A stretch of DNA of 64,000 nucleotides from Monodelphis domestica (GCF_027887165.1 NC_077235.1:17941383-18005382), one strand, 5' to 3'; shown: positions 46,599 through 56,770, numbered from the stretch's first letter. Program-made: numbers and translations. The notes: a model not told the origin generated them from the sequence alone.

Positions 46599-47840
46599 CT
46601 AAAAAGCTTTGCGGAAATACTCAGGAGCCGCAACTTCATATTCATTGAAGTTGAACAAATCAGAAAATTTCTTTTCTAAGTAACCCAAGAAACTATGCAA
46701 ATGCTGCAGCAATAAAGCCAAGCTTGGCTCCTCAAGAGGCGTATGGGTCAACATCTCCTCAAATTTCACAAATAATCTCAAGAGGTGTGGTGCTCCGTAA
46801 ATATGACACATGGAAACACCAGGCTGAGTAGCCAGGATTTCAGCATACTGGGGTCTCTCAAATTTGTACAGCAGTTGAGAGCCCAACATAACATTGAAAT
46901 AAGCTTTGATCCCTGACACCACTTCGCTAACATCCTGCAACCACTTTTCATCGGCATTTTCAACGGCTTTCTCAGACTGTTCATAGTCCTCCAGAATTGA
47001 TGCCACGGTCTTCTTCGCGGGGAGACGGAACAGTTGGTTTTGCTTAACAATCAAGTCCCAGTCATCCATCAGCAACGGCTTCAGTACCTCAGGAATACGC
47101 ACTCTGCTTTGCGGGTTGCGCAGGAATCTGCGATTCAGTTCACCGTCACTGTCACTATCAGCAGCAACAGCAGAATTGGGGGGAGCCTTTCTTTTCCCTG
47201 CCACAGAGGTCTTGCCCTTACTCTTACTTCCCGGTGGCCGTCCCCTTTTACGGCCAGTCTTACTAGTGGTAGTTTGGGCCACTCCTACAGGAGGAGCTTT
47301 CTTTGCATTATTTTTGGCATTTTGTATTCTTAGGGTTGAGGCTCTAGCAGTTTTCCTCTGAGTAGGAGGAGCCTTTTCTCTAGGAGAGGACCTTGTCACA
47401 GTCCCTGTGGCAGGCTGAGCCTGCTTGCGGTTAAGCTCCCGCAATTTCCTAAGATTGGCCTGGTTGTATTTGAGTAATTTACTCTGGGGAAGCCATTCAT
47501 CCTCCCAGTCAGCTTGGGGGACGGGGCGCTTTTTAAAGGCCACACCTGCATCACTGCCAGCGGCAGGAAGTGCTACTGCACTATCCTTGTCATTACTGGT
47601 GCCTGGCTGGCAAGCATCGGGGCTCTCAACCTGGGAAAGATGCTCAACCACCTTGAGCTTCAGAGCATTCCGTTCTTTAACCCCAAAGTAACGGACCTGA
47701 TATTTGACCTTGCGGTATTTTACCGATACCTTCATACATTCAGCTTTGTACAGAAAAGGCCCATGGAAACATAACACACGATCACCTTCTTGGAATCTGG
47801 GCTTCCTGGGGCACTTTCTCTTATCCTTCTTGGGCGCCAT
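46599..47840 (-). CDS. MORF4L1-like: MRG-family chromatin protein, MORF4L1/MRG15-like, intronless
   Basis: An uninterrupted 413-residue ORF. The N-terminus (FQEGDRVLCFHGPFLY, residues 16-31) and the block to Y51 match the MRG15 chromodomain. The chromodomain then breaks at about residue 54 and resumes at DEWLPQSKLLKY (114-125). Residues 140-235 are a basic, low-complexity linker with an AT-hook (GRKRGRPPGSK, 196-206), a KRK cluster and an acidic DSDSDGE patch. Residues 246-412 are a complete MRG domain with DDWDLI, LPAKK, YFNVMLG, LLYKFERPQYAEIL and YGAPHLLRLFV blocks. MRG proteins are nuclear subunits of TIP60/NuA4 acetyltransferase and Sin3-HDAC complexes and bind methylated H3K36 through the chromodomain. 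The start is firm: an in-frame TAA lies two codons upstream and the context is GAGATGG. Human MORF4L1 is multi-exon and about 320-360 residues, so this is most likely a functional retrogene. Intactness amid decayed repeats suggests selection. The exact orthologue is uncertain. Confidence 0.9.
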   Translation of the reverse strand: MAPKKDKRKCPRKPRFQEGDRVLCFHGPFLYKAECMKVSVKYRKVKYQVRYFGVKERNALKLKVVEHLSQVESPDACQPGTSNDKDSAVALPAAGSDAGVAFKKRPVPQADWEDEWLPQSKLLKYNQANLRKLRELNRKQAQPATGTVTRSSPREKAPPTQRKTARASTLRIQNAKNNAKKAPPVGVAQTTTSKTGRKRGRPPGSKSKGKTSVAGKRKAPPNSAVAADSDSDGELNRRFLRNPQSRVRIPEVLKPLLMDDWDLIVKQNQLFRLPAKKTVASILEDYEQSEKAVENADEKWLQDVSEVVSGIKAYFNVMLGSQLLYKFERPQYAEILATQPGVSMCHIYGAPHLLRLFVKFEEMLTHTPLEEPSLALLLQHLHSFLGYLEKKFSDLFNFNEYEVAAPEYFRKAF

Positions 47841-48110
47841 CTCTTAAGCGGAGGTACTCCTACCCCCACTGGACTACGGCTGCTGCACACCACGACCCGC
47901 CTCTCTGCCGGAGCCTCGGTGCCTCACACGGTGCGTCTGGGAGGACCCTCGGCAACTGCAGACTCGGGCGATGGGAACTGCGATCTGGGCTCAGTTGTTC
48001 CGAAGAACCTGATCACAGAAGGTGGAGCTGCGTTAGTACCTCAGCTCTCCTCAAAATGGAGTACGTAAGCTCTCCGCCGCCATTAGGCTATCCGCCATCT
48101 TTTCCACCAA
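47841..48110 (-). promoter_or_regulatory. 5' UTR and core promoter of the MRG-family gene
   Basis: GC- and CpG-rich sequence directly upstream of the start codon. Reading toward the gene it contains two ATGGCGG elements in the gene's orientation (complements at 48092-48101 and 48076-48085), of the YY1 type found near transcription starts of CpG-island genes. An inverted CCAAT box lies at 48107-48111. No TATA box is seen. The 5' UTR is likely 200-250 bases if transcription starts near the YY1-type sites. Whether it contains a spliced leader cannot be decided by eye. Confidence 0.6.
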
Positions 48111-48530
48111 TGAAAATCAGCTATTCCCTCCCACGTGACTAGCTCCAGCCAATGACTGCTGTTCCCGCCACCTGCACTCCTAGCACGCTCCTTGTGGGGG
48201 AAGGGCAACTCGAGTCTCTACCTCTCACTACCCTACCCCACCCCAACCGCCATCCGCCCCACCCCAACCGCCATCTTCCCTATCCCGACCCCTGCCCCCA
48301 TGCCAAGTTTCTGTACCTCATCTACTGCTCCCATTTAAAACCATTCCATTCCATGAAGCAAATATTAATCTCTTACTGTGCTCAGTGGCGATGGCTGGGT
48401 GAGAGGGAAGAACTCGGTGTGGAACTGGAGACCAGGGACCACCCACGGGGACGCCAGAAGACTTAGCCGGCCGGCTAACTGCTGCGCTCTCCTCAGGGCT
48501 CGAGTACTCGAGTGAGGAGCGCTGTCAAGT
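48111..48530 (-). promoter_or_regulatory. Distal part of CpG-island promoter
   Basis: It continues the CpG-rich stretch. Visible elements are an E-box CACGTG at 48132-48137, a second CCAAT at 48149-48153 and an E2F-like TTCCCGCC at 48162-48169. An 18-base unit is repeated at 48236-48253 and 48257-48274, a 21-base period. Each copy contains CCGCCAT, and the second extends to CCGCCATCTT like the proximal site. Element calls rest on consensus matches only. No gene in the opposite direction was recognised, so bidirectional use is unproven. Confidence 0.45.
48484..48522. repeat. Interrupted inverted repeat with CTCGAGTACTCGAG core
   Basis: A perfect 14-base palindrome at 48499-48512 is extended outward by GCGCTC (48484-48489) and GAGCGC (48517-48522) with small bulges. 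Confidence 0.75.
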
Positions 48531-48959
48531 TCCGGGGAGGGGCAAAGTTAGGGGGAGGGACACCTGCTGTGGTATACCGCTGTGGTAGGATAATTCCCTG
48601 CGCCTGGAATGTTGAGGCTGCTCACGTGCTGCGATGCTGCTGCCAATCGAGAAAGACCCCTCAGAGGAGGCGGCTTCCCAACTGCCTGTCCTGCACTAGA
48701 GAAGGGAATAATGGAATTGGGAGAGGGGGCGGGGCTGCCTGTGAAAAGAAGAAGTGCAACTAGCTCTGGAAACAGGTGTCCATTTTGTCTTAATTATCCT
48801 AATGGCCCATTTCATTTACTTGAAGTCCTGAATCACAACTCCCAGACCCAAACCCCCCCCCTCCCCCCGCAAAAAAAAAAATTCAGGCGCTTTGCCTGAG
48901 CATTTTAAAACAATTAGGATACAACCAATTTTCCCTCTATATAACACTTTCCCCTCCTC
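48531..48959. other. Unassigned sequence beyond the CpG island
   Basis: GC-rich to about 48760, then ordinary. Contains C8 and A11 runs at 48853-48891. Short plus-strand frames have no support. Confidence 0.3.
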
Positions 48960-49410
48960 TCCTATTAAGAATCCTATTCTCTGATCTACTTGGTAGTTTC
49001 CTACCTCCACACATTTGCTTGTTATACCCTCAGCTTAGCATGCCTTCCCTCTACATGTATGTCTACTGAAATCCTCTCCATCATTCAATCCCAATTCAAA
49101 TGCTATCTCATGCATTAAAACTTCACCAATATTCCAGCCAGAAGGAATTGTTCCTTCCTTTAAATCTTAATACCACTGGGCTCGTCCCACACAGATTAAG
49201 TGTTTCTAGTTATTTTAATGTTATACTGTAATAGTAAATGATAAAGAAAATGATCTGTTCCAGAATAACGAAGTAAAATTTCAAGGAGGAGGTTAGAAAC
49301 TCTTCAAAGGCAGCCACTGTTCATTTTTCTCTGTTGTCTTCCCATTGCCTAGCCCAGCACACTGCCTGATTATTGAGCTATCCATTGAATAAATGAATTA
49401 AATTCCAATT
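48960..49410 (+). mobile_element. L2-type LINE 3' region
   Basis: TTCAATCCCAATTCAAATGC, CTATCTCATGCATTAAAACT, TTCCCATTGCCTAGCCCAGC and CATTGAATAAATGAATTAAA in L2-type order. A foreign-looking 46-base segment lies at 49243-49288. Confidence 0.6.
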
Positions 49411-49499
49411 GATATAACACAAAAGCTGAATCCTTTCTAGAGACATCAATATATTATATCTAGGTAAATTCACAAAAGTCTAATTTCAAAAGGAGACTA

Positions 49500-49690
49500 T
49501 ATGAAATTTAACTCTAAAACACTCCTAGCAGAAGACAAAACATTAAATGCTTGTGGGTAGGTCAAGGCAATATGAAAAAAAAATGACACTAGCTAGATTC
49601 ATTTACTTATTCAATGTGGTACCAAAATTCCCCAAATAATATTTTATAAAGCTAGAAAAAATAATCATGACACATGGCACTCATCTCAAG
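49500..49690 (+). mobile_element. L1 ORF2 fragment
   Basis: ATTCATTTACTTATTCAATG, GGTACCAAAATTCCCCAAAT and CTAGAAAAAATAATCATGAC parallel the block at 36105-36185. Confidence 0.55.
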
Positions 49691-50508
49691 AATAATCATT
49701 TAAATATTAAATTTAAAAAATCATTTAAAATAAATACAAAATAAAATTAAAGAAAATAAAAAGAAAAATCATTTTCAAAAGATTCAATTAAGTTTGAGGG
49801 ATTTGGAGTGGGGGAAGGAAATTCAAATATTCATTTCCTCACTTATTTATTCATTTCAGATATCTTCCGGTTAGAAAGAAATCTCTCTCTTCCTTGGAGT
49901 CTAATCCTACCGCTCCTGTCCACATTGGTCCATAATGTCACCTACCAAACCTACCATGAGTACAATTTAGCCCTTATACTTCTGCTCCAAAATTTCAGTA
50001 GGATCTGTGATTTCATCAGAGTAGTAAGTGCAGGTAATTTCCACTTTCTCATCCTCTTTGATCCTTGTTGACCACCTCTGCTACTCCACAGGGGCTATTT
50101 ACACCCAATGCTCTGAACCAGGCACCAACGTAGGCTTCAATCTCCCTTTATATCTCTTCCCACCCTCCTTTTCGGGTGAGATATTTCTTGGATGATATTA
50201 TTTTATTTCTTGAGTGTAACTCACCACTGGAAACCACTTAGGCCCTTTGGACCACTTTATTATAACGACCTTATAGTCTCCTAGATTTGTGTATTTGTGT
50301 ATCTTTATTCCTCAAAGAGAAAAGGGAACCTGTTCTATACATATGAACTATAGTCACAAATATGGAAAAGGGTTTTCAAGAAGAGGGTGGAGGCTTTATT
50401 TTCCCCTCTCTCTGGTCATCACGTACTGTACCAGTCAGTTTTTATGTGGCCTGTTTCCTGAAAACTTGGAAATTTTAATATACTTACAGTTCTATACTAT
50501 AATTATGT
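49691..50508. other. Unassigned sequence
   Basis: 49690-49790 is an A/T-rich simple-sequence stretch; 49800-50290 is C/T-rich and could be old L2, not resolved. Confidence 0.3.
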
Positions 50509-50735
50509 GCAGGCAACAGGGTGGCGGAGTAGATAGTGCTAAATCTGGACTTAGGAAGACTTGAGTTTAAGATATTTACTACCTATACAATCCTAGGCAA
50601 GTCACTTCACTCTGCCTCAGTTTCCTCATCCATAAAATGAGCTGAAAAAGGCAATGGTAAACCACTCCAATATCTTTGCCAAGAAAATCCCCAAAAAGGG
50701 TTGCAAAGAGCTGGACATGACTAAAAATCCCCTAA
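50509..50735 (+). repeat. CORE-type SINE
   Basis: GGCAACAGGGTGGCGGAGTA, GGCAAGTCACTTCACTCTGC, CAATGGTAAACCACTCCAAT and GGGTTGCAAAGAGCTGGACA. Confidence 0.85.
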
Positions 50736-50872
50736 AACAACAATAATGACATCTCTAACAGGAAACGAATTTTTACTCTAACTTTCAAAAAATATTGGAA
50801 GTATGGATAATCTAGTATAGCACTATATTATGAATCAGGAGACCAGGGTTCTGATTTTGTCAGGTAGGATGA

Positions 50873-51100
50873 CTGCCAATAGGCAACTCAGAGAACTAAT
50901 GGATAAAGAGCTAGGCCTGGAGTCAGAAAGAGCTGCTCCAATGCAGTGTCAAATGCTAAGGCAAGTCCGTATTTGCCTCAGTTTCCTCAAATGTAAAATG
51001 AGGATAATAATAGCACCTACCTCCCAGGGTTGTTGTGAGGACCAAATGAGATAATATTTGTGTTTAGCACAGTGTCTGGCACATGGTAGATGCTAGCTAA
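50873..51100 (+). repeat. CORE-type SINE with LINE-like tail
   Basis: AACTAATGGATAAAGAGCTA, GGCCTGGAGTCAGAAAGAGC, GGTTGTTGTGAGGACCAAAT and CAGTGTCTGGCACATGG. Confidence 0.85.
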
Positions 51101-51419
51101 CTATCTAAGTGTTTGTTTCCTTCCTCCTTTCCACCACCTATGTGATGTTACAAGATCCATGTGTAATAATCAATCAGTTATTGGGAATATATACATTCTT
51201 CCATCCGTCCACCAATATTTATACATACACATATATTTGTATATTTGTCTTACCCAAGAGAATATCAACAGGAATGACTTTTCCATCCCCAGTGCTTAAT
51301 AAAGCATCTAACAGACAGTACGTTAATGAATGAGTGTTGCTTGATTACACATGGATTGCCCATATATACACATAAACACAGACATGTGCATGTGTATGTC
51401 TATTTATATGTGCGTACCA
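51101..51419. other. Unassigned sequence, partly simple
   Basis: 51210-51260 and 51360-51400 are TA/CA-rich. 51275-51325 (CCCAGTGCTTAATAAAGC) may be an L2-type tail. Confidence 0.35.
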
Positions 51420-51835
51420 TAAATGCAAGGCAGTTTGGGCACTAAAAGCCCTAGAGTAGCAGGGAGAATGCATAAATACTGTGAGTAGAAAATCAAACTT
51501 AAGGTGGGCTTTGGAAGAAACTGAGGATTCCAAGAGGTGGCTAGAAGGGAGAAGGCGTATTTTACAGGCAAAGACGACAGCTTGTTCAAAAGCAAAGAAT
51601 TGGGAGATGGAATATCCCAACTGAGGAACAGCATGACGGATATGAGCTATGAGTGACTGTATAGTAAAGTTCAAAGTTTTGCAAGCTTGGAGCCTGTCAG
51701 GTTGTGAAGAACTCCAAATACCCAACTTTGGAGGTTGTGTCTGATCCGTGAGGTAATAATGACCCAGCAAAGCTGCTTCAGTGAAGGAGTGAAATGGAAA
51801 CTCTGCTCTGGCCCTCAGCATCCTCCCCAAGATGA
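51420..51835 (-). mobile_element. L2-type LINE fragment, minus strand
   Basis: GAATTGGGAGATGGAATATC, CAACTGAGGAACAGCATGAC and GTCAGGTTGTGAAGAACTCC are antisense L2-type phrases. They account for the 161-residue minus-strand frame. Confidence 0.55.
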
Positions 51836-52390
51836 GCGGGGTAGACTAAAGGATCACTGAGATACTGCCTAGCTCAGAGGACTCTATCCCATCAATGGAA
51901 AGCCAATTTATAAATTAATTTGTTAAAAGCAATCTGGCCAGGATTGTTTCACTGTGGTTATCCACATGGTCCCTTTAAAGAAGGCATTATATATGATGAA
52001 GAATTGCAGGAAAACTTGGCTGAGGAGTCACATTTACACAAGATTAAGCTTGAGGATGTTTAATGTAACTGAGATAACCATGTCATAGATTTAGAAGAAA
52101 ATATTTTCTCTACATCTTGGTTCTAACCCTGTGTGCCACCCTCATCCTACCAAAAGATCAAATACTTCACATTCAAAAGTTTTATTTGAATCCCCAAAGT
52201 CAAGTATATTATGAGGCTTACAAGCTTACGAATTATAAATAGTTCAAATTAGATTCGTAGACTTAAAAAACTCAAACAGAATTTGCTAGGATAAGGAAAG
52301 ATACGGTCTCCTTCAAAGGACGTGACCAAAAGGGCATGACTTTATTATTTTTTGGAAAAATGCTCACTTTCCTTCTAAAATTACCAATTT
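51836..52390. other. Unassigned sequence
   Basis: Nothing recognised. Confidence 0.3.
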
Positions 52391-52392
52391 CA

Positions 52393-52594
52393 GGGGCAGC
52401 TGGGTAGCTCAGTGGATTGAGAGCCAGGCCTAGTGACGGGAAGTCACAGGTTCAAATCTGGTCTCAGAAACTTCCCAGCTGTGTGACCCTGGGCAAGTCC
52501 CTTAACCCCCATTGCCTAGTCCTTACCACTCTTCTGCCTTGGAACTAATACACAGTACTGATTCCAAGACAGAAGGTGAGGGTATAAAAAACAT
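52393..52594 (+). repeat. tRNA-derived SINE
   Basis: GGGGCAGCTGGGTAGCTCAG, AGGTTCAAATCTGGTCTCAG, CATTGCCTAGTCCTTACCAC and AGAAGGTGAGGG. Flanking ATTACCAAT repeats at 52380-52388 and 52595-52603. Confidence 0.92.
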
Positions 52595-52954
52595 ATTACC
52601 AATATCCTAAAACCCAACAATGGATTCCCTTCAGCTTCTGAGGGCCTCAGTTTGCCAACTCCTAGGAAGAATCCAAACCTGACAAGTGAAGCTACAGTAG
52701 TGCCAGAAGCACTTTTTAGTTAAGTTGGTCTTGCCAGGTTTGCACTCTTAGTTTATAACATTTCTAAAGTCTATGCAAATTTTAAAGCCCTTTCTGAGAA
52801 AGGAAATAGAAAGTGCTGGCTAGAGTGCTTGACTTAGATTCAGAAAATCTGGGTTTCTTTTGAGACTTTCCATGTAACCAACTGAATGACTGAGCAGTCT
52901 CCTTTAGGGAAGGTATTACTTCATTTTTTCTTTGTAAACTCAGTACTTGGTCTA

Positions 52955-53060
52955 ATACAGTGATGGCAAACCTTTTAGAAACCAAGTGGCCAAACTGCAA
53001 CCCTCACACTGCATGTGAGCTGCCCTTTTACACCAGACACGGGAGGGAGGAAGGACCATT
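52955..53060 (+). repeat. Possible hAT-like element
   Basis: CAGTGATGGCAAACCTTTTA, GAAACCAAGTGGCCAAACTG and TTTTACACCAGACACGGGAG; same opening as 24553. Confidence 0.5.
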
Positions 53061-53814
53061 ATGAGCTCAGAAGGCTTGATCACAGGTTGAGCACAACAAA
53101 TAAACAAGGTCAGTTATCAGGTAACTATTTCCATCAGGTCTTGTCAAGATGATCGTGAATTTTCTCTAGTTCTCTTAGGAAAGTTTCCTTGATCAAATTG
53201 ACACTAAACCTAACTGAGCTCCAGGGAAAAACAACAAGTGTTAAAAATAATTAACTCAATGCCCTTGTGGGCTGTCTCTCCTTGCTGCCTTCTGAGGAAT
53301 TCAACAATGAAAAATCAGACTGCTCATTTCTTTCACTTCAAAGTCATAAGAAAAACTTTATCAGAGTTCCTATTTCATCAAAAAAATGAATTTAGATAAA
53401 AATAAATTGATGCCGTGGGCAATAAGTAAGAATCCTTGACCTTTCTTAGTGTCTTTTAAATGTTTGAACATTTTTTCAGTTATTATCCTGTCCATATTAC
53501 AAATAAGAATTTTGGGGAAAAGCCTAGCCATATGGTAGCTGGCACTCTAATCATTTTCATGGTTAATGCCAGAAAATGGTATTTCAGCATAATTTAATTG
53601 CTCTCCTTAAAGGAGCTCCACAATCATTAGATATTTTCACTCAAGCAGAAAAATAGTTTTCTTTAGTTGGGCATAAAAGGTTTGGAAAATTAGTTTTAAA
53701 ATACTTCAGATTCAACAGCTTTATTTGACTCCACAAAGTCAAATACGTTATGGGGTTTATTATGTTTCCTAATTACAAATAGGAAACACAGACATTTTCC
53801 ACTTGTGTAATAGT
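53061..53814. other. Unassigned sequence
   Basis: Nothing recognised. Confidence 0.3.
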
Positions 53815-53975
53815 TTCAAGTTCTGGCATCAGATCTGCCATTTAACCATGAAACGGTCATCATTTCTCTTGGCCTCAATTAATTCTCAGGTTTGAGAATT
53901 CGACTAAATTAGTTTTGTGGTTCCCTACAACTCTCACTCTCTGTGGCTTCAATTCTGCATGTGATTAGGGTATAG
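53815..53975 (+). repeat. MIR-type SINE fragment
   Basis: GTTCTGGCATCAGATCTGCC, TCTCTTGGCCTCAATTAATT and GAGAATTCGACTAAATTAGT in MIR-like order. Confidence 0.5.
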
Positions 53976-54554
53976 ACAAATTTCTCTTATTTTATTGTAT
54001 TTTTGGTTTATTTTATTTTATTTTTGTCATTTATTATAATATTATTTTATTTTATTTTTAGACTAGCATACTTATTAAAATAAAAAAAAATGTGAAATAT
54101 TAGACAACATTTCACCTATGAAGCTTAATTACATCCATCCACCAACATGTATAATGTCTATGAGAAGCTTATATATTCACCGAAAATCCCAGGGTAAGAA
54201 ATATCTACAGGCTCCATATATAGTCAGGGTCATTTAAATGCCTGGGGGGCCATACACATCACTGTCTTTTTTATTAGACAGATTTCTAGATGGTAGAGAT
54301 CTAGTGGTTAAGAAGCTTGATATTAGAGTGGTTTTTAACTAGATTTTTGAGAGAGTGATACCTTAAGAAAGGATAATCTTGCTTTCAAAATGTTCCCAGC
54401 AATAGTTAACATAATTCAGAGAAGTCGTAGAAACAGAAAATATTCCAATTATTAGGTGCCAAGATCTTTAGTTTTCAAACTCTAGAGATTGTACAGTCTG
54501 CAAGTTTTTAACCTGGAGTCTATAAACTTTTTATCTTATTTTTACCATTTCAAC

Positions 54555-54745
54555 CCTTATCTTTTTTTTCTTAGAATCGATACTAAGGATTGGTTCCAAG
54601 ACAGAAGAGCTGGAAAGGCTAGGCAATGGGGGTTAGGTGATTTGCCTACGGTCACAAAGCTAGGAAGTATATGAAGTCATATTTGAACTCGTACTTCCTG
54701 TCTCTCAAACTGGCTCTCTATGAACTGGGCCACTTAGCTATCTCA
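54555..54745 (-). repeat. tRNA-derived SINE, minus strand, diverged
   Basis: GATTGGTTCCAAGACAGAAG, GAAAGGCTAGGCAATGGGGG and CACAAAGCTAGGAAGTATAT run in the reverse order of the common SINE. Confidence 0.8.
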
Positions 54746-54769
54746 CAGGTGTAAGAACTTTTTAGAAAA

Positions 54770-54967
54770 AAATAATAGTGGGTAATAATAACAACTCACA
54801 TTTATAATAGCACTTTAAGGTTTGCAAAGCCTTGAAGATATTTTAAAATTTAGAAATATTTCATTCCTTTAAAAATATTTTTCAGAAAAGAGGATAGTAG
54901 GCCTCAACAGACTGCAAAAGATATTTTACAATTAAAAAATATTTAATTCCCTTAAAATATTATTTGG
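54770..54967 (+). mobile_element. hAT-like remnant, left part
   Basis: TTTGCAAAGCC, AGAGGATAGTAGGCCTCAAC and TAGAAATATTTCATTCC; it resumes at 56684 after an L1 insertion. Confidence 0.45.
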
Positions 54968-56683
54968 TGCCACATCCATCAAACTATCAAGAAACCTTTT
55001 TACTGAATTAGAAAAAAAAAAACTATAACAAAGTTCATTTAGAAGAACAGAAGATCAAGGATATCCAGGGAAATATTGAAAAGAAAATTGAAGGAAGGAG
55101 GCCTTGCAGTACCAGATCTTAAAACTATACAATAAAGCAAAACAATTTGGTACTAGCTAAGAGACAGAAAGGAGGATCCGTGGAATAGACTTGGGGTAAA
55201 TGAGTTCAGCAGGACAGTCTATGATAAACCCAAAGATCCCAGCTTTTGGGACTAAAATCCACTATTTGATAAAAATTACTGGTAAAATTGGAAGACAGTA
55301 TGGGAGAGATTAGGTTTGTATCAATGTCTGACACCCTACACCAAGATAAACTCAGAATGGGTGAATGACTTGAATATAAAGAAGGAAACTATCAGTAAAT
55401 TAGACGAACAAAGAATATTATATATGTCAAATCTTTGGGAAAGGAAAGATTTTAAGACCAAGCAAGAACTAGAAAAAAAAATACAAAATGCAAAATCAAT
55501 AATTTTGAATACATTAAATTAAAAAGGTTTCGTACAAACAAAACCAATGCAACCAAAATTAGAAGGGAAACAACCAACTGGGAAACAATCATTATAACAA
55601 AAACCTCTAACAAAAGTCTAATTACTCAAATCTCCAAAGAGCTAAATCAATTGTACAAAAAATCAAGCCATTCCTCAATTGATAAGTGGGCAAAGGGTAT
55701 GAATAGTTAATTTTCAGATAAGGAAATCAAAACTTTTAATAAACACATGAAAAAAATTTCTAAATCTCTTATAATAAGAGAGATGCAAATCAAAACAACT
55801 CTGAGGTACCACCTCACATCTAATAGATTGGCTAATATGACAGCAAAGGAAAGTAATAAATTTTGAAGAGGATGTGGTAAAATTGGGACATGAACACATT
55901 GCTGGTAGAATTTTAAATTGATCCAACCATTCTGGAAAGCAATTTGGAACTATGCCCAAAGGGGGCTAAAAGACTGCCTACCCTTTGATCCAGCCATAGC
56001 ACTGCTGGGTTTGTACCCCAAAGAGATAATAAGGGAAAAGACTTGTACAAGAATATTCATAGCTGCGCTCTTTGTGGTGGCAAAAATTGGAAAATGAGGG
56101 GATGCCCTTCGATCAGGGAATGGTTGAAAAAATGGGGGTACATGTTGGTGATGGAATACTATTGAGCTCAAAGGAATGATGAACTGGAGGAATTCCATGG
56201 AGACTGGAACAACCTCCAGGACTTGATGCAGAGCAAAAGGAGCAGAACCAGGAGAACACTGTACACAGAGATTGACAGTGTGGTACAATCCAATGTAATG
56301 GACTTCTCTACTAGCAGCAATGCATTCTAGGACATTTCTGAGAGACCTATGAGAAAGAATGCTATCTACAGTCAGAGGAAGAACAGTGGGAATAGAAACA
56401 CAGAAGAAAAACAAATGCTCCATTACAAGGGTCAATGGGGATATGATTAGGGATATAGACTCTACATGATCACATTAGTGCAAATATTAATGGTATAGAA
56501 ATGGGTCTTGATCAATGACACATGTAAAACCCAGAGGAATTGCGCATTGGTTATGGGAGGGACTATAGGGGAGGGCAAGGAAAGAACATGAATCTTGTAA
56601 CCATGGGGAAATATTCTAAATTAATTAAGTAAAATTTTCAAAAGTAAAATAAAATGTCAAATGGAATTAAAAAATAAAAATAA
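54968..56683 (+). mobile_element. 1.7-kb 5'-truncated L1 with 14-base duplication
   Basis: It starts within ORF2 at CCACATCCATCAAACTATC and runs through ORF2 C-terminal blocks (PFDPAIALLGLYPKE) and a G-rich 3' UTR to an A-rich tail. AAAATATTATTTGG is duplicated exactly at 54954-54967 and 56684-56697. Same young subfamily as 14960-15790. Frameshifts and stops leave no intact ORF2. Confidence 0.93.
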
Positions 56684-56770
56684 AAATATTATTTGGAGAA
56701 GAGGACAATAGACCTTACCGGATTGCCAAAGAGGTCCTGATACAAAAAAAGGTAAAGAACTTTTGATCTA
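56684..56770 (+). mobile_element. hAT-like remnant, right part
   Basis: CAATAGACCTTACCGGATTG, CCAAAGAGGTCCTGATAC and GGTAAAGAACTTTT end the element split by the L1. Confidence 0.5.

Noticed and set aside
46778..47050. 90-residue second minus-strand frame inside the MRG gene
   Set aside because: Out-of-frame shadow of the MRG domain coding sequence.
47034..48068. Several plus-strand open frames opposite and upstream of the MRG gene
   Set aside because: They are shadows of the real minus-strand gene or of its CpG-rich promoter; none has domain resemblance.
51345..51830. 161-residue minus-strand frame
   Set aside because: Runs through antisense L2-type sequence and a TA/CA-rich tract; no domain recognised.
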